A DNA stretch of 64,000 nucleotides from Silene latifolia (lineage: Eukaryota > Streptophyta > Magnoliopsida > Caryophyllales > Caryophyllaceae), in contig NC_133534.1 in assembly GCF_048544455.1 (NCBI RefSeq), positions 121,854,269 through 121,918,268 on the forward strand. The letters are read 5' to 3'. Below the pieces are notes generated by a model. The model ran no database searches. It was not told the origin of the DNA and saw only the letters and a list, made by a program, of their open reading frames with translations. Position 1 is the stretch's first letter. The number at the start of each line of letters is the position of its first letter. The position numbers and the translations under genes are program-made. Of this stretch, positions 48,850-59,546 are shown one piece after another.

Positions 48850-49390
48850 AAATATGGGATTATTTGTAAGAAGATTTAAAAAGATTCAAATGTTGGAATC
48901 AAACCACATGATTAAAGACTGTCTGATATGGAAGAAGATCAAGAACAAAGACAAGCGTGAAAAGATAAAAAATGACTATAAACAAGCTATGCTCGCGTCT
49001 TGTGGTTGGGGAGATCTTGGATCTGATGTTGAAGAATAATAGGAAGAAGAGGAGGAACCAAACTTATGCTTCAGTCCATACAGTGAAGAGCCTTCATGCT
49101 CAAGATTTCGCAACGTGAAGGGTATGCATTTGATGACACATCCGAGTCAAACAGATTCGGATTTCGATGAAGATAATGAGGTAACTTTTGCACAAATGAA
49201 AGATAAATTTCTTGGATTGTCTAAAGATAAAATACTGAATCATTTCAAGGAAGTATATGAAACTGTGTTGATCAGAATGATGAACTTAAGGAGTTACATG
49301 TTCAAATTAACGATATTGCAGAAGAAAACTTGCTTCTTAAAGAAAAGGTTAAAAAGCTTCTTGCTAGGAAGAACGAAGGTTCACCAGTTG
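48850..49390 (+). pseudogene. copia gag fragment, frameshifted
   Basis: The plus-strand frame at 48854-49039 reads SNHMIKDCLIWKKIKNKDKR and then YKQAMLASCGWGDLGSDVEE. This is the second half of a CCHC knuckle (its first two Cys are lost) and the downstream acidic region of Ty1/copia gag. After a stop, the frame at 49115-49290 continues EVTFAQMKDKFLGLSKDKIL. After another shift comes a coiled-coil-like stretch, QINDIAEENLLLKEKVKKLL (49304-49363). At least one stop and one frameshift break it. It ends where the next LTR begins. Confidence 0.7.
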
Positions 49391-50386
49391 TGTAATACCA
49401 CAGTTTTTCCTAAGTCCACTACTCGGCCAAATATGGCTTACTTGGCCGAGTAAGTGTGTCGTGTGTTTCTGGACAGCTCTCTTCCCACGAATACTCGGCC
49501 GAGTATACTCTATACTCGACCGAGTATTCGGTCTGACGGGTGTTATTTCCGCGGTTTGGATTAAATGATTAGAGATTATATATAAGTCGTTTGTCAATTT
49601 CTTAAATCATTTCTTCCAAAACATAAACTACGTTTCAGTCTCCTCTAATCATCTTCATCAATTCCAAGACAAAGGTCGTCGATTGTCGGTTCTAGCATCT
49701 TATTCCATGTCAATCGCCATAGTAAGTGTCTTATCCTTGTTGACCTATTGTTGTTCTTATATGTTAACAAACCTTAATTTGGGTTAATCTGGGGGTTTAG
49801 GGTTTGGTCATCATATGCGGGTTGATTGTTGATTATCATTGTTGTAGGTGACGAGGTGGTATTCGTTATGCATTTGTATGATTGATTGCAACGTAGAGGA
49901 TTCCAAAAAGGTAGGGTTTCCCTACTCGGTTTACTGTTTAATTAAATTGATTTTTATGTGGTAATTGTTGTACGATTGATATTGTGATCATCTGTTGGTG
50001 TTGGTGTTGTGATGATTGTGGTGGAGTCACATGCAGGAGTGGCTTCACACCCTAGTTCGCCCTCCGTGAAACCCGCCACGAGAGGGGATGTGCACATTAA
50101 GGGACAAGGTTATTGCTCGTCAATGAGCGGGACCTTGGTGGGTGTGGCTGCGGTCCCCCACCGGCTTGTGACTGGGAGTTGGAGTTATTGCTCGTTGATG
50201 AACGGGACCTTGGTGGGTGTGGCTGCGGTCCCCCACCGGCTTGTGACTGGGAGTTGGAGTTATTGCTCGTTGATGAGCGGGACCTTGGTGGGTGTGGCTG
50301 CGGTCCCCCACCGGCGTGTGATTGGGAGTTGGAGTTGGCTGATGATCAGTGATTATCTTTCGTACTTGTCTTGCTTTGATTATTGG
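49391..50386 (+). repeat. Truncated gypsy-type LTR F with palindromes and a triplication
   Basis: Begins TGTAATACCACAG. Upstream of a TATA-type ATTATATATAAG (49573-49584) it holds the perfect 16-bp palindrome ATACTCGGCCGAGTAT (49491-49506) and near-copies of it (49428-49455, 49511-49527). The motif GGTAGGGTTTCCCTACTCGG (49909-49928) corresponds to the AGGTAGGGAAATAC block of LTRs A-D. Its 3' end is lost at the junction with the Athila-like LTR. Confidence 0.55.
50111..50335 (+). repeat. Tandem repeat, 75 bp x 3
   Basis: Units start TATTGCTCGT at 50111, 50186 and 50261 and are almost identical. They contain GGGACCTTGGTGGGTGTGGC and CCCCCACCGGC. The 75-bp period is a multiple of three and opens frames on both strands (163 codons at 50009-50500), which I do not regard as coding. 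Confidence 0.9.
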
Positions 50387-52123
50387 TGCGGGTTAAAACT
50401 CGTCGTCAAAAGCTACCTAACCAAAACAATATTTATAACTTTAAAAACTACTCTTAATAAAGAGGCAAGTAAAGGTCGGATCCAAAGGGACGGGTATTGA
50501 TGTAGGATTTTTAATTGCAAATGGTTGTGTCTTAGGGTGTCACAATTTGGGTTGAGATAGGAGATCAATTAAACTAATTAACAATATAAAAGCAAAGTAA
50601 TAAAAACAAGCAAGGTGATTAAAATGAGATGTAAACAATTGATTAAAAGCACTAGGGTGTCATGGGTTCATAGGGGGTTCATGGGAGTTGATCATAGAAA
50701 CATGTTCTCTACTAGATGCAAGCACTTATTGTTATGATGGGATCGAGTTGGTGTATAAGCTTACAATCCCTAAGAAGGTTTGGGTCCCGGAGCCGAATCG
50801 ATTAGATTGTACAACACCTACAAGTCGACTTAGTCCTTCCTATCCAACTATATGCATGGTCTAATGAGACTCGAGTTGGTGTATAAGCTTACAAGTCTCA
50901 TTGAAAAGATAGGTGATGGGTAAAAAATGCAAGGATTCATAGGCTCGCATTTCATCAAACATAACATGTGCATAAGTTGAAATCACAACAAGCAAGCAAA
51001 TTAATTATGAAAACATATTAGATTAAGCATGAATCAATCCCCATGTTGGTTTCCCCTAATTCCCCATTAACCCTAGTTAAGGAAACTACTCACTCATTAT
51101 CAAGTTTATCATGCTAACAAGGTTGTCAATCATACTAGCAAGGCAAAACATGATGAATAAATGAAAATGATTAACAATAATTAAACAAGATTAAGAGAGA
51201 ATTATACCTATGAAGATGATTCCAAATAATAATGCAAAGAATAATAGAAGTACTTGATGATTGATGGAAGGTTGTCAATCCTCCAAATAAACCCAAATAA
51301 TCTTCTAATTACCCAAAATAAATGAAGAACAATAGAGAATTTAAGAAAAGATTAAGTATTGAGATTTGTATTAAGACTAGATTAAAAGTTGATTATAAGA
51401 TTAAGAGAGTATTAAGATAGCATTAAGATTGATTACTAATTGATTACAACTTGATGATAATCTAGGTAGTACAAAGGGGTATTTATACTAAAGATAAAGT
51501 ACAAAAATTAGGGTTACTAAGGGCTTAAATGACTATTAAGACCCTTAAGAAAAGTTGAGGAAATACTCCTGTCCAAGGAAATGAGCATTTCCGTTTTGCT
51601 AGTCCCGTATGGATATGCTCGTCTCGAGCGGCTTGAGTCTTGGCACGGTGGGTTCTGTCCTGTGATCTGAGCGGATCATTGAGGACACGCTTGGATCCTT
51701 AGGCTTCAAGACGAGCGTCTTGACTGGAGGACGCTCGGATGGTGTTGAAGGAAGACCCCCGGATTGGTGGCAATCCGCTCGGATCCTGGGTCAGACGGCT
51801 TCTTTTTTCTTCGTTCCTCAACAATCCACGGGGATCTTGTTGAGGATGCAAGGATCCTTTCGTCATTGCCCATTTTACTTTATTATCTACATAGGCCTTC
51901 TAGTATCGTCTTCTCTTTGATGCTTGGTCATTAGATACGATCAATTTAGCTCCATTTCGCCATGTAAATGCAAGGTTAGCACTCCTTACCTACCAAGGGG
52001 ACAAAACCTCAAAGAATACGCAAAATGGGAAACTAAAGATAGTAAATGACCCAATTATGCACTATAAAGCATAGGAACGAGGTTAATTCGGGGACTAAAT
52101 GTGATCAAATATGAGTCACATCA
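50387..52123 (-). repeat. 3' LTR of an Athila-like gypsy element, minus strand
   Basis: On the minus strand it begins TGATGTGACTCATATTTGAT directly after a polypurine tract and ends near GACGACGAGTTTTAACCCGC. The ATCCGACCTTTACTTGCC phrase near the end is characteristic of Athila-type LTRs. It contains paired CGAGTTGGTGTATAAGCTTA phrases (50754, 50873) like those in the opposite-strand LTR at 45876-47418. The left boundary is approximate. Confidence 0.6.
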
Positions 52124-52144
52124 AACATCCCCAAACCGAACCTT
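52124..52144 (-). other. Polypurine tract of the Athila-like element
   Basis: On the minus strand it reads AAGGTTCGGTTTGGGGATGTT directly before the LTR start. Confidence 0.65.
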
Positions 52145-54184
52145 TGCTCATCCCGAGTAAAGAGGTGACAAAAACTAGGACCCTTGTTTAAACTAACCTA
52201 GTAATGTAGCCGCTGTGAGATAATTAGCGGGTCTCACTCCGCCCCTTCAACTCACAACAAGACAACCATGAGGTAGGATGCCTTCTTGCAAGGCAAGGTG
52301 GGTCTTGCCAAAATGGCAATACATCCAAGCATTAAAGCACACAAAACAAGTAATGGATGCATCTACAAAAATAAATAGCCACTTTCCTCATCTAAGTGGC
52401 GGAATTTATCTAAAAGGGAAGCAATCTAAGGGTACACAATCCTTCATAGATATGGTTTTTTCAAACTGCTAAGCCTAGAAGGATTCCAATAAATCACCTC
52501 CAAGTTGTGTCAAGCTAGGGTACCTTTGTCCTCAATCGTTAAATGCTTTCGTCAAGGGTAGACTCCCTATGGTGTTAGAAACACTGGAGGATCGCGGAAT
52601 TCCCCTTCTTGCCTAGACAAGAAGAAGGGTCGTCCCCTCTCTACCATGCACAAAAGTGGCTTCGATGGATAAAGGGATCATTTGTATTTTGAGTTTCATA
52701 TGGGAGTTTGCTTTTGTTATTGTTTTTCCCCCAATTTCTTGTGGCATTTGACATTTTGAGAACATTTTTTGCCATTTCTTTCGATGTTTGGCATTTCAAT
52801 ACTTGACAACTTTCAACTTTTTCTTGCATTTTCTTTTGAACATTTTCAAAGTCACCCCATTTATAGCGAGGGTGCTTATATTTGAAGCATATGAGTTTTA
52901 ATTTTTGTCCTCTTTTCTTTTGATGCAATTGCAAACTTTTTCTTTTCTTTTCATTTCTTGAACTCAAATTTGAACAATTTTTGTGCCCATTCCCTTTTTG
53001 ATAACAAAAATGTTGTAGAATATGGAAGATGGTTGCATGGTTTCAAGGGTCACCTTGGAATAAATGGTAGTCAGGAAGTTATCACACCACAAGGTACTCT
53101 TGACTAGGCCTTAATCCATGGGTCAAAGGATACTAGCATGACACATCTTAGGGTGTTTTACAAGTATTCTAATGAGCAAAGTCTTAAGAAGAAAAAGTAT
53201 CTACAAGAGCCTTATATACACTTGTCAAGCTTCCCAAATAGATGTTTTCAAAAATTTTTCCTAAATGCAACTATATGCCGTGATGCAACTAGAATTTATA
53301 CAACCTAATGCATATGCTTCTACCAACTAGTATGCCAAATAATCTAAATGCAATCCTATAATCACATTGTTTATACCGCATCAATCAAAATAAAGCCACA
53401 TAGTCATTAACATAAAGAAGAAAAAGGAGATTGGAAAGATCATACCATCCGGTCTTCAATATCCTCATGTTTTGGATGTGGCGTAGTCGATCAATGTGAA
53501 AAAAGATAAACAAACAAGCAAACAAACAAGTATATACAATATATACAATTCTAAACTATAAAGGAAATGAACATGTTTTTGGGTTTTTCAATTTTTTAAA
53601 TTTTTATGGTTTTTTTGTTTATGAAATAAAAAGACATGTTTTTGTATTTTTTTAAATATTTTTAATTTTTATCATTTTTGTTTTAAAAGTCATGTTAGAA
53701 TTTCCTATCCCCACAGTAGTATGGGCATTGTCCTCAATTGCCAATACGATAGGAAATTATGCAAGCTATATGAGAGTGCATGATTTCTAAATGCAAACTA
53801 TATGACATACAAACAAGTGATTCAAATTACACTACACTATATGATGCATGAATTTGTTTGGTTGGAGAGCATAATTTGAATTAACTCCCAATGCTTACGC
53901 TTGAACTTCCCCAAGCCAAATGAGACACTATTGCTAATGTCAAAAATGGGAAAGTTCATGCACAAGAATGCTATGCATGAAACTAATTTTGTCATTTTGG
54001 ATTTTACATGGTGGGAACAATAAAAGACACCTCAATGGGACCGAGGTGGGAGTCCTTTGAGTGTTCCTAGGACTCAAACAAATGATCAAGATAAAAATTT
54101 AAAAACAAGAGAAATGAACAAAGCTAAAGGAGGTGTAGGAAACTCACAATGGATTGTGGCATCCTCCAAAAAGCTTGCTAATCC
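52145..54184 (-). other. Non-coding 3' interior of the Athila-like element
   Basis: Lies between the last ORF and the polypurine tract, as the long 3' untranslated region of Athila elements does. The minus-strand frame at 52641-52967 is Lys-rich and low complexity. No domain is seen. Confidence 0.5.
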
Positions 54185-54928
54185 TCAATTGTCACCCATG
54201 GCGACATCACTTCCATTGTCATCATCATCATCAACTTCCTCACTAGTATCATCATCATCTACCTCCATAGACCCGGAGGCTTCACCATCATCACTTGAAC
54301 TTTGATCCTCTTCTTCCTCATTTTCCTCTTCTTCTTCAACTTCTTCACTCTCAACAACAATCTCTTTACCACCCATGATAGCATCCCTAAGAGCATTAGG
54401 AAAGAACACTTCCCTATCCGCCCAACTAGGCAAAGGACATGATGGGTCAAGAAGTCCTTGCCTAGCTAGGTGTAAGAGGGGCGGATATTGAGCTCTATAG
54501 GCATTGACTCGATCTTCATAAGCTTGCTTATGCATGTGTTGCATTAATTGAGTCAAGTAATCGTTACCTACCGCAACACTTTCAGGTCGGAATTCTTGGT
54601 AGGTGAACGGGTAAGGTGGAGTCACAATAATGGAGGAGGAGGATTCAGCATTGAATTCCCTTTGTTGTTGTATGATCATCTCGGCTTCACCGGAGAGTGG
54701 AAGAAGATAGTTTGTGCTTCGGACATTGAGTCGACAAATCTTGTTTGGTAGAATGAAGGACTTGGCATCTTTTGTAAGCCACTCAAATTTGTTGTGAAGG
54801 TTGTCATTCTTGACCCAATGGAATTTGTGAACCATAGTGGCTAGATCAATGAGGCGGCCTCCCTTAACCGGCTTGTAAGTCCCATCTTTGTTGAAATCCC
54901 GGTTAAAGTGCTTTTCCAACCATGTTAC
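54185..54928 (-). CDS. Athila-like element ORF, 5' end cut by a copia insertion
   Basis: About 247 residues of element sequence. The N-terminal part contains WLEKHFNRDFNKDGTYKPVK and FHWVKNDNLHNKFEWL. The middle contains LPLSGEAEMIIQQQREFNAE. The C-terminus is a long Asp/Glu-rich tail ending DDDDNGSDVAMGDN. The first residues of the open frame (54929-54952) derive from the copia LTR and not from this gene. Position downstream of where pol would lie and upstream of the 3' UTR fits the env-like or accessory ORF of Athila elements, but the domain is not certain and it could be gag-derived. It has no signal peptide or membrane segment in the part present. Confidence 0.5.
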   Translation of the reverse strand, partial: VTWLEKHFNRDFNKDGTYKPVKGGRLIDLATMVHKFHWVKNDNLHNKFEWLTKDAKSFILPNKICRLNVRSTNYLLPLSGEAEMIIQQQREFNAESSSSIIVTPPYPFTYQEFRPESVAVGNDYLTQLMQHMHKQAYEDRVNAYRAQYPPLLHLARQGLLDPSCPLPSWADREVFFPNALRDAIMGGKEIVVESEEVEEEEENEEEEDQSSSDDGEASGSMEVDDDDTSEEVDDDDDNGSDVAMGDN

Positions 54929-55912
54929 TGTTGGAGCTAGTGTCCTCCACAAATTAGTGTGATAACATTTGTAAATCTCTTACAGGTTCACAAGGGTATA
55001 CTTCGTATTTTAATCAGTTGATTAACGATTACCTAATAACGGTTGGCTTGCTAGAAAGTTTGACGTTATTATCATACAGATGGCGGTGATCAACTGGTCC
55101 CTAAAGGTCACACCTATAGGATGTATTTGAGAGATGTGGTTATAAAAATATAATCACATTGATGCCTTATATGACTAAACAGTTAGTCAATGTGTTGATG
55201 AGACAATTATTTAATGAAGATTAAATAATATTAGTTGAGACGAATTAACTGTCAATTCGTAAATTGAATATAATAAGTTATATTTAATTAAATGTATATA
55301 ATGTTAGCTTGGACAAATTAATATGTTAATTCGTAATTAAATGTAATCGGTTATATTTAATATCAACAAGATGAATGTGTCATAGTGGTAATAGTGAGGG
55401 TACTCAAACCAAGAGTTTATGGGTTCGATCCTCACTAGATGACAATTTATATATAACACATTTTATACATTTTTGGAATAACCGAAAATAAGGAAATTAT
55501 ACTCTCTTATTTTCGGATATGGGCCGGAAATTAAAAAAATAAAAATCTACCCTAATTGCTCAACCTACACGGTTTATAGGTAGATTAGGAGTATCTTTTT
55601 CTAACCTAATTTTTCCTATCCCATTCTTGCCTCCATCTCATCAGAAGAAAAACACAAAAACCTAAAAATTAATTAGTTAATTTTTGGATCGATTCTAGCA
55701 TAATCAAAGGGCATTTCTCATATCGTCTTGGGTGCAACTGATAGGCGAATATAAACTTTGATATTGTTCTTAGGCCGTTTTTGCTAGGACCGAAGGTTAT
55801 TTCTTAATCCTTTACAATTTTGTTTATGCAATTTATTTTATGACTAGTTTCATCATGTTATAATTCGTTATAGTCCTAAAATTTAAAGGGATGCATACAG
55901 ATAAATCCCACA
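54929..55912 (+). repeat. copia 5' LTR
   Basis: 984 bp, TGTTGGAGC...AATCCCACA, followed after two bases by the primer site. It contains a tRNA-like phrase (GGTAATAGTGAGGGTACTC, 55386-55404), which I take to be chance. Confidence 0.85.
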
Positions 55913-55914
55913 AG

Positions 55915-55927
55915 TGGTATCAGAGCC
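55915..55927 (+). other. copia tRNA primer-binding site
   Basis: TGGTATCAGAGCC, the initiator-Met tRNA complement, next to the LTR end. Confidence 0.9.
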
Positions 55928-57889
55928 AAGGCCACGAATTTTAATTTTGATGATTCTCATAAAATTGTTTGTAAACAAATTAGGGTTTCGAAAAAAAATC
56001 ATTTACACGGCTGAAATTTTTTTGCCGATTAAATTTTTTTTTTCCTGCCGTGTGGTTTTGTTCTTGTTTTGATACGATTTTTCCATTTTTATTTTTCATA
56101 TTGTTGTTTTAATCAGTTAAAATAATCATATGATAAATTTGTAGATGTTTGATTTAATGAGGATTAAGTTAAATAGTAAATGGAATCGTCATGTTGATGA
56201 TATAAAAATTTGTTTTTGCTATATAGTTTTGGCATATACATTAATCATGTTTCATTAATTCATATGCTAATCTCGTTCTAATAGCATCTATAAACGATTT
56301 TTGTTCATCTTAATGTTTTTGCAAAAAAAAAAAAAAAAATTTGTTTTTTTTTTTTTTTTTTTTTAGGTTTAGCCGAGACAAAATAAAAAAAAAACTGTTA
56401 TTTTTTTGTTTTGCTGTTATGACCGGAAAAAAAGAAGGGAATTCTGTGTTTTTTTTTTTGCAATTACCGAATTTAAAAAAACCGGGCTGTTTAGTTTTTT
56501 TTTCAGCCGAAAGAGAAAAAAAAACTGTTTTTTTTTGTTTTTTTTCTGTTTTAGCTGAGACATTAAAAGAAAAAGGGATTTGTTTTTTTTGTTTGTTTTG
56601 GCCAATTAATTATTATGAAGCGGTTCATAATTAAAAGATACCTAATTATTTTAAAGCAGTTTAAAATATTGATGGATTAAATTCATATTACAAGTTTAAT
56701 ATGAATTAAGATTGAAATTAATGTGATTAATTGGAGAATTGTCACTTAATTTGTTAATTTAAATAGGTGGTTTGGATAAATTAATCAACATAATTAAGGA
56801 ATTGTGTCATGTATGTTTAATTTATTTTTAGTTGATGCATTTTTTTGTTGAATGAATCGTTGACTGAATTTATTTACGTTTTTTTTTTGTGCAATCGGTT
56901 GTAATTTGTAATACTTAGTGTGGCCTTAGTCAAATTATGTTTTCGTAATGAAGGAAACATAATTTTTTTATGTAATTATGAGATCTCGAATCTCCTTTAT
57001 TTTTCCTTTAGTTTTGGGTTTTGAAATTAGAATGTAATAAATAGGTTTATTATGTAAATTTATTTATTGTAATTTTCGAAGAAGACTAAAGATGGAGATT
57101 GGAGCTCACTCCCGCTACATGGATCAAGACGGAACATCAAGACAAGCATCTCGGGTCCAAGGATGGATTCCAAACTTGTACTTAATGTTCATTTTGATAG
57201 GATAGGCCACACTAGGACTTTATTATTGCTTTTACGTTTTTAATTCCTATTGCTTTACATTCACATGATAGTTTATGCATCATATTCCGCCTAAAACCAA
57301 ACCACCTACTACTAAAATGCATGAAAATTGACACATATAGGTTGTATGTTAGTTTTCATAGACATACAAATGTCACATGTTTATTAAGCCATCATCTTAG
57401 TTTAATCATTCACGCATGCTAGATATTAGTTCACTTAAAATGAATTGAAATAAAGTTGATGGGATCTTTCTCTAAAACGAAAATTGAGATTAGTCTTTAT
57501 AAGGGCAAACAACTATGAATCCCTTCTTCGTCGGTAGGCATAATATGACCCCTTCTACGTTGGGTAAGTAGTTTGTGTTGACTTAGTTTATCTCAACATT
57601 ATAGTCCGAAGAGTTTCTCGTGATTATGATGGACTAAAGATAGAATTTACAGAAATTTATCGACCAAGAATTCTAACGGTAGAATTAGCTAAAAGGTTAG
57701 CTTATAAATTTACAGATAATTGAGTCTTGGGATCATTTATATAATTCTTGAGAAAGGTCAATTGTATAAATATTTTGAGTCTTCGCGTTATGACATTAGA
57801 TCATTAGACTTAAATTAAAATCGATGCACATGCTTATTATTTATTCTTCTTTTCGCAGTGTAGAACACGTTTTTTACTGTTACAACAAA
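55928..57889 (+). other. copia leader, AT-rich
   Basis: About 2 kb of AT-rich untranslated leader with long A and T runs (56323-56600). The frames at 56341-56634 and 56417-56605 are poly-T/poly-A artefacts. Confidence 0.6.
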
Positions 57890-59546
57890 ATGTCTGGAAA
57901 TAACGCAATCCAAATGCCTAGTGCCACACTTGGACGCGAGTCATGGCTGAAAATATTCATGGACCAAATGAATCAATTCACACGTCTGAAAAACGACGGG
58001 TCCAACTTTGCGGACTGGGAGGCAGCACTACGGAATCTTGCCATTCGACGGTAAGCTCAGGTACTTAACTGAGCCAATACCGGTAAACCCAGGCCCCAAT
58101 GCAGGCGTCAACGAGTCACTCGCTTATAGTGAATTCGTTATGGAAGCGGGTGCGATAAAGAACGTACTCATCTTTGCAATGGAAACCAATTTGCAGAGAC
58201 GCTTCATTGCCCAAGGTGCGAACAAGATTTTTACCACGCTCACTAACGAGTTCTCAAAAGCACCGAGAATCGTTACATATGAGCATATCTGTCGCTTCTT
58301 TGATGCGAAACTCCAGAAGGGCCAACCGGTTAGCCCACACATTCTTCACATGATTGAGAATGTCGAGAAGCTGGAGGCACTTAATTGCAAAATCAGTGAG
58401 AGCATTGTCATTGACCGAATGCTTCATTCTCTTCATGATGGTTTTGCCCTTTTCAGGGCGGACTACTACATGAATGACTTGAAAAAGAGTCTTCATGAGC
58501 TACACTCCCTTCTCATACAGACCGAGAAGGATATGAAATTGAGTGGGAGCATGAAGCAGGATGTTCTCACGATTTCCAACAAGGGTAAAGGTAAGGGCAA
58601 GGCTCATGGCGACCTAGCTGTAGGTAAGCCAAAGTTTAAAAAGCCAGGAAACGGTAAGAGTGGGCCCGGTGAGACTAGTGGCTCACAGGGCAAGGCAAAG
58701 AGCAAGGGCGATGACATTGAGTGCCACCATTGTCACAAGACTGGATATTGGAGGAGGAACTGTCCCGTCTATCGTGAGGACATCAAAGCAGGCCGCTTCG
58801 TTCCTGTTGGTATGTCATCTTATATTCATATGATTGAGATTAACCATGCAAGTTTCGGAACTTGGGTACTTGATACTGGTTGTGGTTCTCATCTGTGTAA
58901 TCATTTGCAGGGCCTAAAGAACATCATACCTCTCGAAAAAGGTGATGTGGACTGCGAGTCGAATGGAGCACGAGTTCTTCTTTGTCTCGAAGGGAACATA
59001 TGTAATCCAACTCCCTAGTGGTTTTGAGTTATTTTTAAATAACTGTTACTATGTACCCAGTTTGTCTAAGAACATTATTTCTGTTTCCGTACTTGCTAAA
59101 GACGGTTTTGCATTTTCAATAAAGGATAATAGCTGTATTTTCTAATTCAATGAAATGATTTATGGCAAAGCAGTTTCCATGAATGGAATTTACATCTTAG
59201 ATCAAACCACTGAAGTATTACACATGAATAATAAGAAATTAAAGGTTGGTGACAAAGATCAAACCTATTTATGGCATTGTCGAATGGGACACATAAATGA
59301 GAAACGCGTAAGAAACTCGTCGATAATGGGACTATTCCCGCATTCGAATTTTCTACATATGGCACGTGTGAATCATGTCTCATTGGCAAAATGACTCGAA
59401 TTTCCTTCAAAGGTGTTGGAATGCGCGCTAGTGACCTATTAGGACTCATACATACTGATGTTTGTGGACCTATGTCAATTACCGCTAGAGATGGCTATAG
59501 ATATTTTATCACTTTCACGGACGATTTGAGTAGATACGGATATGTT
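57890..59546 (+). pseudogene. gag-pol: copia gag-pol, frameshifted and truncated
   Basis: Starts MSGNNAIQMPSATLGRESWL. The UBN2-type gag capsid region follows (FADWEAAL, then SEFVMEAGAIKNVLIFAMET, LHELHSLLIQTEKDMKLSGS). Next come the CCHC knuckle CHHCHKTGYWRRNC (about 58719-58761), the aspartic protease WVLDTGCGSHLCN (58864-58902), the GAG-pre-integrase motif LWHCRMGHINEKRV, CESCLIGK, and the integrase start HTDVCGPMSITARDGYRYFI. Frame changes occur near 58040, 58960 and 59352, and an in-frame TAA lies at 59143-59145. The coding sequence ends at 59546, in the integrase core before its second Asp, where the gypsy LTR begins. Confidence 0.9.

Larger units (their letters stand above)
54929..59546 (+). 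mobile_element. Ty1/copia element, 5' part, truncated by a gypsy insertion
   Basis: Carries the 5' LTR (54929-55912), primer site, leader and gag-pol up to the start of integrase. At 59547 the sequence switches to a gypsy LTR. The remainder (integrase, RT, RNase H, 3' LTR) is probably beyond the window. It inserted into the Athila-like ORF. Several frameshifts and a stop make it defective. Confidence 0.85.

Noticed and set aside
50009..50500. 163-codon frame with a 25-residue repeat
   Set aside because: Explained by the 75-bp triplication in an LTR, with an equally open antisense frame.
55386..55460. Possible tRNA gene in the copia LTR (GGTAATAGTGAGGGTACTC... GGGTTCGATCC)
   Set aside because: A B-box-like GGGTTCGATCC is present, but I could not build acceptor, D and anticodon stems. 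At most it is a tRNA-derived scrap.
56341..56634. 97-codon Phe/Lys-rich frame in the copia leader
   Set aside because: Made by poly-T and poly-A runs, with a complementary frame open on the other strand.
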